A stretch of 57,207 bases of DNA from Oligoflexales bacterium (GTDB taxonomy: Bacteria > Bdellovibrionota_B > Oligoflexia > Oligoflexales > JALZUQ01), in assembly GCA_023301565.1 (NCBI GenBank), contig JALZUO010000074.1, forward strand, positions 1 through 57,207, written 5' to 3'. This document shows positions 25,653 through 33,427 of this stretch, piece after piece. Both the position numbers and the translations under genes were made by a program. How positions within the stretch are numbered: position 1 is the stretch's first letter; every line of letters begins with the position of its first letter. The notes beneath the pieces are model-generated. The model saw nothing but the letters and a program-made list of their open reading frames with translations. It had not been told where the DNA came from and did no database searches.

Positions 25653-27230
25653 GTGAGTGCATTACAGAATCCACTAGTCATTGTCCTCTGTTGTTTAGTG
25701 ACAGCAGTGGTAGCTAGCTTTGCGTCCACCTTTGTCTTCCGCTCTCGTATTCGTTCACTTCTACAATCAACAGAAGATGAAAATAAAAAAGCTCTTGAAG
25801 AAGCTGGGCGTGACGCCGACGAAACCCTTCAAGTAGCAAGAGATGAGATGCGGTCGGACTTCAAAAAGCGCAAAATAAAATTAGAAGACGAAATCAGGCA
25901 GCGCCGTTCGGAAGCTCAAAAAATTGAAAAAAAGATCAAGTCCAGAGAACAGTCGCTTGATCAAAAACTAAAGATCCTTGAGGGGCGTGAAAGCGAGCTT
26001 GAGAAAATACAAGGCAGCCTTGAGCAAGAAGAAAAAAGATACAAACGTTTGATTCAAGAATACGAAACAAGCCTTGCAGCCTCGCAGAATACTCTAGAGA
26101 AAATATCTGGTCTTACCACTGCCGAAGCCAAAGCTGAGCTAGTCAAATCGCTTGAATCCAAAGCACGCGAAGAGGCTCGCGAGCACCTTCTAGAAATAGA
26201 AGAAAAAGCTAAGAGCGAAGCCGAGCGCCGCAGCCAAACTATCCTTACCAACGCCGTGCAAAAAATTGCAGGTAGCTTTGTAAATGACGCGACGATCACA
26301 GTCGTAAACTTGCCGAGTGACGAAGTAAAAGGACGAATCATTGGCCGTGAAGGTAGAAACATCCGTGCCATAGAACAGTCGACCGGTGTAGATCTGATCA
26401 TTGATGACACGCCTGAGGTTTTAATTATTTCCTGCTTTAACCCGATGCGGCGTGAAATCGCTAAGCTTGCGCTCGAGCAGTTAATTGAAGACGGCCGCAT
26501 CCACCCTGCACGTATTACAGAAACCGTAAAAAAGATTGAAGAAGACTTTGATACAGTTCTTATGGAGTACGGCGAAAAGGCTGCGTTTGACCTTGGTGTT
26601 TCCGATATTCACCAAGAACTCGTTTACCGCCTGGGCAAGCTACAGTTTCGCTCGAACGGAAAACAAAGCGTATTGAACCACTCTATAGAAACCGCCTATA
26701 TAGCCAGCATGATGGCCAATGAGATCGGCTTAGATGCGACCATAGCAAAGCGTATGGGTCTGCTACACAAAGTTGGGGTCGCTGAAGATCAAGACTTTGA
26801 GGGGCATCACGCCGGGATTGGTGCAGATCTTTGTGAAAAATACCATGAGCCGGCAGAGGTTTGCGCAGCGATACGCCTGTATTGCAGTGACGAGCTAGAG
26901 ACGGCATCTCCTTACGCACTCGTTCTAAGAACAGCTAATGAAATCTCGACGGCTAGACCTGGAGCAAGAAGAGAAAGACTGAAGTCTTATATTCAAAGGC
27001 TTCAAAATATGGAGACAGCGGTAGAAAACTTTTCTGGTGTTGAAAAAGCATATGTAATGCAGGCCGGCAGAGAAGTTGCTGTTATGGTTGAGCCCTCTGG
27101 AATTTCTGACTCCGAAGTAAAAGGCTTGTCGCAAGACATCGCACACACCCTAAGAACAGAGTTTAGTTTCCCAGGGCAAGTGCGGGTAACAGTTGTGCGA
27201 GAAAACAGATCGGTCGACACAGCGACCTAG
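25653..27230 (+). CDS. rny: RNase Y family protein with degenerate HD active site
   Basis: 525 residues. Start at GTG 25653 because AGGAG lies 8 nt before it; a GTG at 25632 is in frame but has no RBS. Layout is that of RNase Y: N-terminal membrane anchor (about 5-27), long charged coiled coil (about 35-210), KH domain with GRIIGREGRNIR (from residue 227), then the HD region (about 340-450). The HD metal site is altered: family LLHDIGKA is LLHKVGVA here (H372, K373 for Asp), the HHGD segment reads YCSD (residues 410-413) and the AAD aspartate is Asn429 in RTANEIS. The first His (NHSIE) and GHHAGIG remain. The endoribonuclease activity may therefore be lost, with an RNA-binding or scaffold role left. 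ymdB follows, as in Firmicutes. Confidence 0.9.
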   Translation: MSALQNPLVIVLCCLVTAVVASFASTFVFRSRIRSLLQSTEDENKKALEEAGRDADETLQVARDEMRSDFKKRKIKLEDEIRQRRSEAQKIEKKIKSREQSLDQKLKILEGRESELEKIQGSLEQEEKRYKRLIQEYETSLAASQNTLEKISGLTTAEAKAELVKSLESKAREEAREHLLEIEEKAKSEAERRSQTILTNAVQKIAGSFVNDATITVVNLPSDEVKGRIIGREGRNIRAIEQSTGVDLIIDDTPEVLIISCFNPMRREIAKLALEQLIEDGRIHPARITETVKKIEEDFDTVLMEYGEKAAFDLGVSDIHQELVYRLGKLQFRSNGKQSVLNHSIETAYIASMMANEIGLDATIAKRMGLLHKVGVAEDQDFEGHHAGIGADLCEKYHEPAEVCAAIRLYCSDELETASPYALVLRTANEISTARPGARRERLKSYIQRLQNMETAVENFSGVEKAYVMQAGREVAVMVEPSGISDSEVKGLSQDIAHTLRTEFSFPGQVRVTVVRENRSVDTAT

Positions 27231-27252
27231 AAACTGAGAGTTTATAATAGAG

Positions 27253-28065
27253 ATTAAACAAAAACCCTCTGACGCCTCTATCAGAGTCTTAGCTTTTGGA
27301 GACTTAGTTGGAATGCCCGGCATACGGGCGTTCGAGCAATCACTAGAAGAGTGGGCAGAGGCGTCGCCAGACATATTGCTTGTAAACGGCGAGAACTTGT
27401 CGGGAGGCTCTGGGGTTTCTCGCAAAGCTTTTATAAAGCTTACAGAAAAACTTGGCGTACACCTGATTACAACCGGCAACCACTGGAACCGAAACAAACA
27501 GATTTATGATCTGTTAGATACAAACAAAATAGTGCTGCCCGGCAACGCGTGGAATGTAGATGATTTTCGGCAGGGTTTTAAAATTCAAAGAACCTCTGCT
27601 GGGCAATCCTTTGCAGTTTGCAATGTGATGGGTAAAGCTTTTATGTATGGAGATAACCGGTGCTTGTTTGAATACGTAGATCGCATAGAGCAAGAAATCC
27701 CGTCTTCTTGCAAGATTAGAATCTTGGATATTCATGCAGAAGCTAGCAGTGAAAAACAGGCAGTAGCTCAATACCTTGCTGGAAAATGGAGCTTGATTTA
27801 CGGAACTCATACCCATGTCCCCACAGCTGATGATCGAATTTTAGGCAGTGGGACTGGTTACCTCACAGACATAGGAATGTCTGGCAGCTACGACTCGGTC
27901 ATTGGTATGGAGAAACAATCGGCTATTCAGATGCTTAGAGGCGAAAAACAGCCAGAAAAGCGAAAGCTGGGACAGCACGATTTATGGGCTAATGCTCTTC
28001 TTACAGATATTGACGCAGAATCCGGTAAATGTATAAATATCCAGCGCTTACAGCGCAGATTCTAA
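27253..28065 (+). CDS. ymdB: YmdB-like metallophosphoesterase (non-canonical start)
   Basis: About 270 residues if begun at ATT 27253. The family motifs are all present: GDLVGMPGIRA, VNGENLSGGSG, TGNHWNRNK, DIHAEASSEK, GTHTHVPTADDRIL and YLTDIGMSG. YmdB proteins are phosphodiesterases acting on 2',3'- and 3',5'-cyclic nucleotides and regulate biofilm or RNA turnover. The first ATG (27313) lies after the metal-binding GD (codon 27301), so it cannot be the true start. No ATG, GTG or TTG occurs in frame between the stop at 27235 and 27313; ATT 27253, ATA 27244/27247 or ATC 27280 must serve, or there is a sequence error. It is 22 nt from rny. Confidence 0.85.
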   Translation: MKQKPSDASIRVLAFGDLVGMPGIRAFEQSLEEWAEASPDILLVNGENLSGGSGVSRKAFIKLTEKLGVHLITTGNHWNRNKQIYDLLDTNKIVLPGNAWNVDDFRQGFKIQRTSAGQSFAVCNVMGKAFMYGDNRCLFEYVDRIEQEIPSSCKIRILDIHAEASSEKQAVAQYLAGKWSLIYGTHTHVPTADDRILGSGTGYLTDIGMSGSYDSVIGMEKQSAIQMLRGEKQPEKRKLGQHDLWANALLTDIDAESGKCINIQRLQRRF

Positions 28066-28127
28066 AGGATATAAACTACCTTAAGAAAGTTATAACGGCA
28101 TCACTGCCCTAAGAAAGGGGAATCGCT

Positions 28128-29645
28128 TTGCGCCCGACGTTAACAAACATTTGGATCTATGTTGCACTCGCTTGTTTTTGTATTTCATCTAGTACACAAG
28201 CTTTTGTACTAACTGGTGAAGGACACCTCAGCTTAGAAGCTCAGTTTCGTTCTAAACCAACCGCACAAGACGGGGAAGACAGCCTTCGAGGCATCCGCCA
28301 CAACCTCAGGCTTAGCCTCGAAGGTGTGATGAGTGACAAAGCTAGTTTTTTTACCGAGCTTCGCATCTCCGAAAACTTGCGCGATGCCTACCTCGGAGAC
28401 GATGGTGTTGCACGCGAATGTTTAAGCGGCGACGACGCTCGTTGTTCCGCCAGAAACCAAGACCCGGCAGAGCCAGGGTATGAACCATACAGGCCTGTTC
28501 TTACGCAGATGTATGCACAAGTTGCCCTTGAGTACTGCATTTTAAAAGCAGGCCGCCGCAGCAGAGACTGGGGTATAGGGCTACTGTATGACGACGGAGA
28601 TAAGCCGTTTGACACAGAATACAGCGTATTCGATGGCCTGAGCTGCAATCTAAACCTAGATAAAATGCAGAACCTTGGCTTTGAAGTTGGCTATGACTTT
28701 TTAAGAGAGAGCAACCCAGCTTTTGTCGGAACCATACCTGATACGGGTGTGACTTCAAAAGAAGATGACTTGCACCAAATCTTTGCAAGTATGACCGTAG
28801 ATGACCGAGAGAAAAAAGCGAATGCGTTTTTCCGTAAACATGTAGGTATTTACTTTGCGTATATTTTTGGTGGCGATTTTGACACGAAAATTTCTGTCGC
28901 TGATGTTTATACAGATTTATACATAGGTGGAGTGCGCTGGCAAAATGAAGCTGTATTTCGTTTTGGAGATAGTGCAAACCCACAGCTAAGCAGATACGGC
29001 GCAAGCGACACTGGAACAGACGAAGCTGAAGTAAACGCATTTGGTGTAGGTGGCGAAGTGTCCTATACCATTTCAGAAAAAGGCAGCTACGATGGCCCTA
29101 AAGAACTAGAGCGCGGAAATTACCAAAGCCACAGTGTAAAAGCATTGTATGCCATAGCTTCCGGTGACGACGACGGCTACGAAGCCGCTGCCAGCAGAGA
29201 CGACGAAGCGCAAGCGATGTACCTACACAGAAACTACAAACCAGCTATGCTTCTTTTCAACGGTCCATCTGCTTTAGACGGGCTGAATGTAGACGGAGTC
29301 TATAACGCCGATCAAATCACAAACGCTTATGTTTACGGTCTTGGCTATGAATACAAAAACCTAAAGCTAGGCACCTTTGGCGTCACTATTCTTGGAGCTC
29401 AGTTGCAAGACGACGCGACGGCAGCAGCTAAAGCTACTGCTAGCTCGACTAACCCTCGATTTGGGTTCGGCGGCAAAGACCTTGGATTTGAAGCTGATCT
29501 TTCTTACAACAAAAAATTGGGTAAATACGCAAACTTTGGTGTTCAAGTAGGCTACCTGCTGCCAGGCGACGCTTGGGAGCTCTATAATGGTTCAGAGCCT
29601 GAAGATATATTTGGGGTTGAAGCCGGTGTTCAATTTCAGTTTTAA
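28128..29645 (+). CDS. Outer-membrane beta-barrel porin
   Basis: 505 residues from a TTG with AAAGGGGA 8 nt before it. A signal peptide (VALACFCISSSTQA, cleavage near residue 25) precedes a long run of alternating-hydrophobicity strands with many Gly and aromatic residues (VALEYCILKAGRRSRDWG, GKYANFGVQVGYLLPG) and a C-terminal Phe after GVEAGVQFQ, as BAM substrates have. The family could be an alginate-export or general porin type, but the ligand cannot be told. Unusual for a porin, it holds several Cys residues in the first 160 residues (around DGVARECLSGDDARC), which may form a loop disulfide. Confidence 0.82.
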   Translation: MRPTLTNIWIYVALACFCISSSTQAFVLTGEGHLSLEAQFRSKPTAQDGEDSLRGIRHNLRLSLEGVMSDKASFFTELRISENLRDAYLGDDGVARECLSGDDARCSARNQDPAEPGYEPYRPVLTQMYAQVALEYCILKAGRRSRDWGIGLLYDDGDKPFDTEYSVFDGLSCNLNLDKMQNLGFEVGYDFLRESNPAFVGTIPDTGVTSKEDDLHQIFASMTVDDREKKANAFFRKHVGIYFAYIFGGDFDTKISVADVYTDLYIGGVRWQNEAVFRFGDSANPQLSRYGASDTGTDEAEVNAFGVGGEVSYTISEKGSYDGPKELERGNYQSHSVKALYAIASGDDDGYEAAASRDDEAQAMYLHRNYKPAMLLFNGPSALDGLNVDGVYNADQITNAYVYGLGYEYKNLKLGTFGVTILGAQLQDDATAAAKATASSTNPRFGFGGKDLGFEADLSYNKKLGKYANFGVQVGYLLPGDAWELYNGSEPEDIFGVEAGVQFQF

Positions 29646-29670
29646 AAAACTAAGAGCTAAAAAAATAGGG

Positions 29671-29907
29671 GTGTCTAAAACCACCTCTGGCGCAGCCCTA
29701 ACTTCAGCATATTTGCAATTTCTGCCACTACTTACAGTGGTGGCAATTGCATTTTTTCCTTCATGTGGTGTAAAAAAATCTCCAATCAACGAATCTGTTT
29801 CAGCTATACACAGCATTGATTCCTATTTTAAAAAGATCGAAATCGACAAACTGAAAGAATCTGAAAAAGAAGAAATACAAAAAAAGAAAAAAGGCGAAAT
29901 ACAATGA
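29671..29907 (+). CDS. Small lipoprotein, possibly LptM-like
   Basis: 78 residues from the GTG at 29671. Its TGA overlaps the dapB ATG as ATGA, which strongly supports a real gene. An N-terminal signal (LPLLTVVAIAFFPSC) leads to CGVKKSP, reminiscent of the CGLKGP motif of LptM, the small lipoprotein that in E. coli also lies by DAP-pathway genes; this resemblance is weak. The tail is charged (KESEKEEIQKKKKGEIQ). An upstream GTG/ATG at 29587 would overlap the porin. Confidence 0.55.
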   Translation: MSKTTSGAALTSAYLQFLPLLTVVAIAFFPSCGVKKSPINESVSAIHSIDSYFKKIEIDKLKESEKEEIQKKKKGEIQ

Positions 29908-30668
29908 GTAAACCACATCAAACCTGGGTCCATGGCTGCTCTGGAAAAACAGGTCAGTTTGTCGCGCAAAGCATAGTGGAGGCCAAGGGGTTTTCACTGG
30001 CCGGTGGCAGTGGCCGATATATTTATAGCAAAGAGTTAGAAAAAACCGACAAAGCCTCGAGCGCAGACAACCTGGCTGCAGCATTTACCGAAAACAAAGT
30101 TGAGCTTGTAATTGACTTTAGTGGAGCCGACGGGAACTCTGTACTTCTGAAAACCATCAAAAGCATGGGCACCAACGGACCCGATCAGATCCTAGTGGCA
30201 TCTACAGGCCTAGATGAAGCCGCTGAAAAAAGCTGGGCTAGCTTGGAGCAAAGCAAAAAAGTTTTGTTTGCACCTAACACAAGTGTGGGCATCTTAGTGA
30301 TGAAGTCACTGCTCAAGAAAGCGATTCCAACCTTGAGCAAGCTTGGTTTTGACATGGACGTGCGCGAAGCTCACCACATCCATAAACTAGATTCTCCAAG
30401 TGGTACAACTAAATCAATTCTCACAGAATATACCCAAGCTGGAGTCCAAGAAGATAAGGTCCAAGTTCATGTAGAACGTAGAGGTGGTGTTTTTGGCCTT
30501 CACTCTTCGATTTTTACTAGCCCTTTTGAAGAAATCACTATTTCGCACCAAGCGTTTTCTCGCAAACTCTTTGGCGATGGCAGCGTGATGTTAGCAAACT
30601 GGCTAAACTCACAGCCGTACGGCATATACAGCTTAGAAGACGTAGAAAAGTCTATTTTTAACGCTTAG
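29904..30668 (+). CDS. dapB: 4-hydroxy-tetrahydrodipicolinate reductase
   Basis: 254 residues. N-terminal nucleotide-binding HGCSGKTGQFVA, DFSGADGN, the dapB signature EAHHIHKLDSPSGTTKS and the C-terminal GLHSSIFTSPFEEITISHQAFSR. DapB makes tetrahydrodipicolinate on the way to meso-DAP and lysine, feeding murein synthesis. The N-terminal motif reads VHGCSGKTG rather than the usual GaxGrMG, and the enzyme is a little diverged overall. It is coupled to the small lipoprotein upstream and opens a run of closely spaced genes ending with the SDR at 33421. Confidence 0.93.
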   Translation: MSKPHQTWVHGCSGKTGQFVAQSIVEAKGFSLAGGSGRYIYSKELEKTDKASSADNLAAAFTENKVELVIDFSGADGNSVLLKTIKSMGTNGPDQILVASTGLDEAAEKSWASLEQSKKVLFAPNTSVGILVMKSLLKKAIPTLSKLGFDMDVREAHHIHKLDSPSGTTKSILTEYTQAGVQEDKVQVHVERRGGVFGLHSSIFTSPFEEITISHQAFSRKLFGDGSVMLANWLNSQPYGIYSLEDVEKSIFNA

Positions 30669-30680
30669 AAAGAAACTAAA

Positions 30681-31178
30681 ATGTTTACGATCCTCAACTC
30701 AAGACAAAAGCTCCACTTTTCTGCTGCGCATATGACTATATTTCAAAACGGCACAAAAGAGTCTTTGCACGGACACAACTACCAGGTGAACTACGAGCTT
30801 AGTCAGTCGGAATCTACCTTCCAATTGTTTTTAGACTTCTCTATCCCAAAAAAGTTTGCGCAGCTTGCTTGTGAAGAACTAGATGAAAAAGTGCTAATTG
30901 CTAAAAACAACCCACTACAAGAAGTTTTGATAACCGCAGCTGAAGTAGAGGTTCGCTTTGGGAAAAAAAGATACGTGTTTCCTAAAGACGAAGTTGTTGT
31001 TCTGCCCACTGATAATATCACAACAGAGAGCTTGGCTGTTTTTGTGTTTAAAAAAATGCAGCAAGGCTTACGTACGGAGCTAGCAGAACAAAAAGAAATT
31101 TTGAATACCCTTAAAAAACTAAAAATAACTGTCTGGGAGTCTGTCGGGCAAGGGGCTGCTTTTGAGGGAACACTTTAG
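30681..31178 (+). CDS. 6-pyruvoyltetrahydropterin synthase paralogue (PTPS/QueD superfamily)
   Basis: 165 residues. Zinc ligands His17 (FSAAH), His30 and His32 (LHGHNY) define the PTPS fold, and VWESVGQGAAFEG carries the pterin-binding Glu. The usual catalytic Cys in C(x)3HGH is Lys26 here, with Glu27 in E(x)2HGH position, a pattern known from PTPS-III and related Cys-less paralogues that cleave dihydroneopterin triphosphate or dihydroneopterin to 6-hydroxymethyl-dihydropterin. The LDH motif is L-D68-E69. An extra strand pair (about 85-110) makes it longer than QueD. QueD activity is therefore doubtful, although queA and yhhQ are in the window. It sits 12 nt after dapB. Confidence 0.8.
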   Translation: MFTILNSRQKLHFSAAHMTIFQNGTKESLHGHNYQVNYELSQSESTFQLFLDFSIPKKFAQLACEELDEKVLIAKNNPLQEVLITAAEVEVRFGKKRYVFPKDEVVVLPTDNITTESLAVFVFKKMQQGLRTELAEQKEILNTLKKLKITVWESVGQGAAFEGTL

Positions 31179-31906
31179 TGGGCAACAAACAGCAAATGGA
31201 TAGACTAGAGCTCACAGCCGGCAAGCTCCCTATGTTCCTTGGACTAGCTAAAGCAGAGCGCCAAACCTTCCAGTGGGTAGATTGGCACATTGTTTTTGAA
31301 TTTGATTCTGAGGTGTGTGGGAAATCAGGAAACCTTAGCGACAGCATCGACTATGTTACAGCCTTAGGCGAGATGAAATTTCTTTTATGGGTTGCAAGGT
31401 TTTACCTGTTAGAAACAGCTGTTAATTTTATTGCGGAATACTTCCTGCAACGCTACCCATCCCTGCTAAGAATAGAGGTGGCTGCCTCCAAAAAAGAAGC
31501 CCTTAAAGAATTCTGTCACCCAACCCTTAAAGTTGTAAGAGATCAAAGCTCGAAGCAGCGCGAAGTCTGCAAAGTTATAGACTATCCAGATCTGCAATGT
31601 GTTGCTGGGAAAACCCAAGAGGCGCTTGCTATTTCGAAAACACTGGGCGGCGATCAAATCTATGCCCTGGCTCTTTTAGGATCTTCAGAAAAAAGAGGGA
31701 AAGCGCAGAACCTATCATCTACTGGCGAAGGATTCCTCGAGGGGGTTACAGAGGTTTTAATCTGTAAGCCGCTCGAGACGGCTTACCCTAGTACGCTGAT
31801 AGAGTCTTTTCCTCTAGCTAGAAACAGGCCTGGTGAAAACGCGTCCGTTGACAACCTCTTTGAGATTTCATTTTTTAATCCGGTACTGCACACATACGTG
31901 AAATAG
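31178..31906 (+). CDS. FolB-like T-fold domain protein with unknown C-terminal domain
   Basis: 242 residues from a GTG overlapping the previous stop by one base. Residues about 20-110 resemble dihydroneopterin aldolase (FolB): LAKAERQTFQWVDW with Glu27, LSDSIDYVTALGEM, YLLETAVNFIAEYFLQRYPSLLRIEVAASK ending in Lys105, which would match the two catalytic residues; I quote the last only in part as FLQRYPSLLRIEVAASK. The C-terminal part (about 120-242) is unknown. The resemblance is by eye, so aldolase, epimerase or a non-catalytic partner remain possible. Adjacent to a PTPS paralogue, it suggests pterin chemistry. Confidence 0.5.
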   Translation: MGNKQQMDRLELTAGKLPMFLGLAKAERQTFQWVDWHIVFEFDSEVCGKSGNLSDSIDYVTALGEMKFLLWVARFYLLETAVNFIAEYFLQRYPSLLRIEVAASKKEALKEFCHPTLKVVRDQSSKQREVCKVIDYPDLQCVAGKTQEALAISKTLGGDQIYALALLGSSEKRGKAQNLSSTGEGFLEGVTEVLICKPLETAYPSTLIESFPLARNRPGENASVDNLFEISFFNPVLHTYVK

Positions 31907-31915
31907 GAAAACAAA

Positions 31916-32659
31916 ATGAAGCAATTACAAAAACGCCGTGACTTTGTTTTTTTACTTCTATCTTCTATTTTTCTGGCTTGCATGGTTATGTTAAACATTC
32001 TTGGAATTACGCGCTTTATTCAAGTCGGCTGGTTTCAGGTAGCTGTAGGTGTCTTGCCGTACCCTATTACCTTTATTTGTACGGACCTTATTTGTGAATT
32101 TTATGGCAGAGACAAAGCTAACCAGCTAGTTTTTATAGGGTTTATTACAAACATACTTCTTTTGGCCGTGATGTATGCCGCCTTTATTCTTCCTAGCATC
32201 CCTGCCGCTAACCTTCCTCCGTGGCAATACTTTGAGCTTAGTAGCGAGGTTTTTTTTCCTAACGGAGAGGTTTTCAGTGGTAGAACTCAACTCTATGACC
32301 TTCTTTTTGCAACCACTTCAGGAGCTGTTGCAGCATCAATGGCAGCTTACCTTCTTGCGCAGCTTTGCGACGTCCGATTGTTTCATTTCCTTAAAAAACT
32401 TACTGGTGGCAAACACCTTTGGCTGCGCAACAATGGCAGCACGGTTCTAAGCCAGTTTGTAGATACTGCGGCTGTAATTTCTATCACCTTTGGAGCAGCA
32501 ATTTTTGCCGGAAAGATGAGCCTTGCCCAAACCAGTGCACTTTTTTGGGGGAGCTACTCGTTCAAAATATGTGTTGCCCTAGCGGACACAGTCATCATTT
32601 ATGCATGCGTGAGATACTTAAAAAGCTATCTACAAATAGACCCTTCTAAAATAAGGTAG
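31916..32659 (+). CDS. yhhQ: Queuosine-precursor transporter YhhQ family
   Basis: 247 residues with six or so membrane spans. The family mark is ICTDLICEFYGRDKANQL in the third span region, preceded by VLPYPITF. YhhQ-type proteins import queuosine precursors such as preQ0 and preQ1, complementing the queA gene at 16420. It is 9 nt downstream of the FolB-like gene and 6 nt upstream of the SDR. Sequence between spans 3 and 4 (AANLPPWQYFELSSEVFFP) is longer than usual. Confidence 0.85.
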   Translation: MKQLQKRRDFVFLLLSSIFLACMVMLNILGITRFIQVGWFQVAVGVLPYPITFICTDLICEFYGRDKANQLVFIGFITNILLLAVMYAAFILPSIPAANLPPWQYFELSSEVFFPNGEVFSGRTQLYDLLFATTSGAVAASMAAYLLAQLCDVRLFHFLKKLTGGKHLWLRNNGSTVLSQFVDTAAVISITFGAAIFAGKMSLAQTSALFWGSYSFKICVALADTVIIYACVRYLKSYLQIDPSKIR

Positions 32660-32665
32660 GATTTT

Positions 32666-33421
32666 ATGGAAAAAACATTGGTTGTTACAGGTGCTTCTAG
32701 CGGTATCGGCAAAAGAATCTGCGAACTCTCTGGTCAGTACGGGTTTAGTAAAGTAGTCGGCGTTGGACGTAGTGCAGAGGGTTTAGCCAAAACCAAATCA
32801 AAGGTCGAGGACCAGGGCGGGGAGTTCTTAGGCGTTCAAGTAGACCTAGCAAACGGCAAAAACTCTATTGAACTTATTGCAAAAAGCCTTGAGGGATTTT
32901 CTAACAAAGTAGATCTTGTCGTAAACAATGCAGGTGTTTTACACGAAAAACCAATAGAAGAAGTAAGCTGGGACAACTGGAAAGAGTCTATGACGGTGAA
33001 CCTGGCGGGACCCTATTTTCTAACCCAAGCGATGCTACCTTTTATGCGCAACGCTAAAAATCCTGTAGTTGTAAATATAAGTTCTACTTTGGCCAAAAAG
33101 CCCATACCGAATACCTCGGTCTATAATATTGCAAAAGCTGGCATAAACATGATGACGCAAACTCTTGCACTTGAGCTCGCACCCAAGGTTCGGGTTAACG
33201 CAGTCATGCCTGCAGTGGTCAATACCCCAATGTACCAAAAAAGATTTGCCACGACAGAAGAGATGAAAGCTGCAATGCCAGACATAGAAAGCATTCACCC
33301 TATGGGGCGAATAGGCTCTGTGGATGATATCGCAAAAGCTGTGTTCTTTTTGAGCTCAAACGATGCAGGATGGATTACAGGCACGGTATTGCCAGTTGAC
33401 GGCGGAATGCTCGTCACTTAA
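32666..33421 (+). CDS. Short-chain dehydrogenase/reductase
   Basis: 251 residues, a classical SDR. TGASSGIG binds the nucleotide (residues 7-14), NNAG is at about 92-95, the Ser of SST at about 140 and Y-N-I-A-K (about 154-158) form the active site, and the end has GTVLPVDGG. Substrate cannot be read from sequence. Last gene of the dapB run and next to PTPS/FolB-like/YhhQ genes; a pteridine or sepiapterin-type reductase is possible but the sequence does not prove it. A 3-oxoacyl-ACP or alcohol reductase is as likely. Confidence 0.85.
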   Translation: MEKTLVVTGASSGIGKRICELSGQYGFSKVVGVGRSAEGLAKTKSKVEDQGGEFLGVQVDLANGKNSIELIAKSLEGFSNKVDLVVNNAGVLHEKPIEEVSWDNWKESMTVNLAGPYFLTQAMLPFMRNAKNPVVVNISSTLAKKPIPNTSVYNIAKAGINMMTQTLALELAPKVRVNAVMPAVVNTPMYQKRFATTEEMKAAMPDIESIHPMGRIGSVDDIAKAVFFLSSNDAGWITGTVLPVDGGMLVT

Positions 33422-33427
33422 AAGTTT

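Noticed and set aside
26054-26500. 148-residue open frame antisense to rny
   Set aside because: Ser/Arg-rich shadow of the coiled-coil and KH coding sequence, with no RBS.
27313-28065. ymdB read from its first ATG
   Set aside because: This would remove the GD metal ligand and the first strand of the fold, while the conserved sequence clearly continues upstream in frame.
28501-29040. 179-residue open frame antisense to the porin
   Set aside because: Cys/Leu/Gln/His-rich low-quality sequence that mirrors porin codon use on the other strand; a shadow frame.
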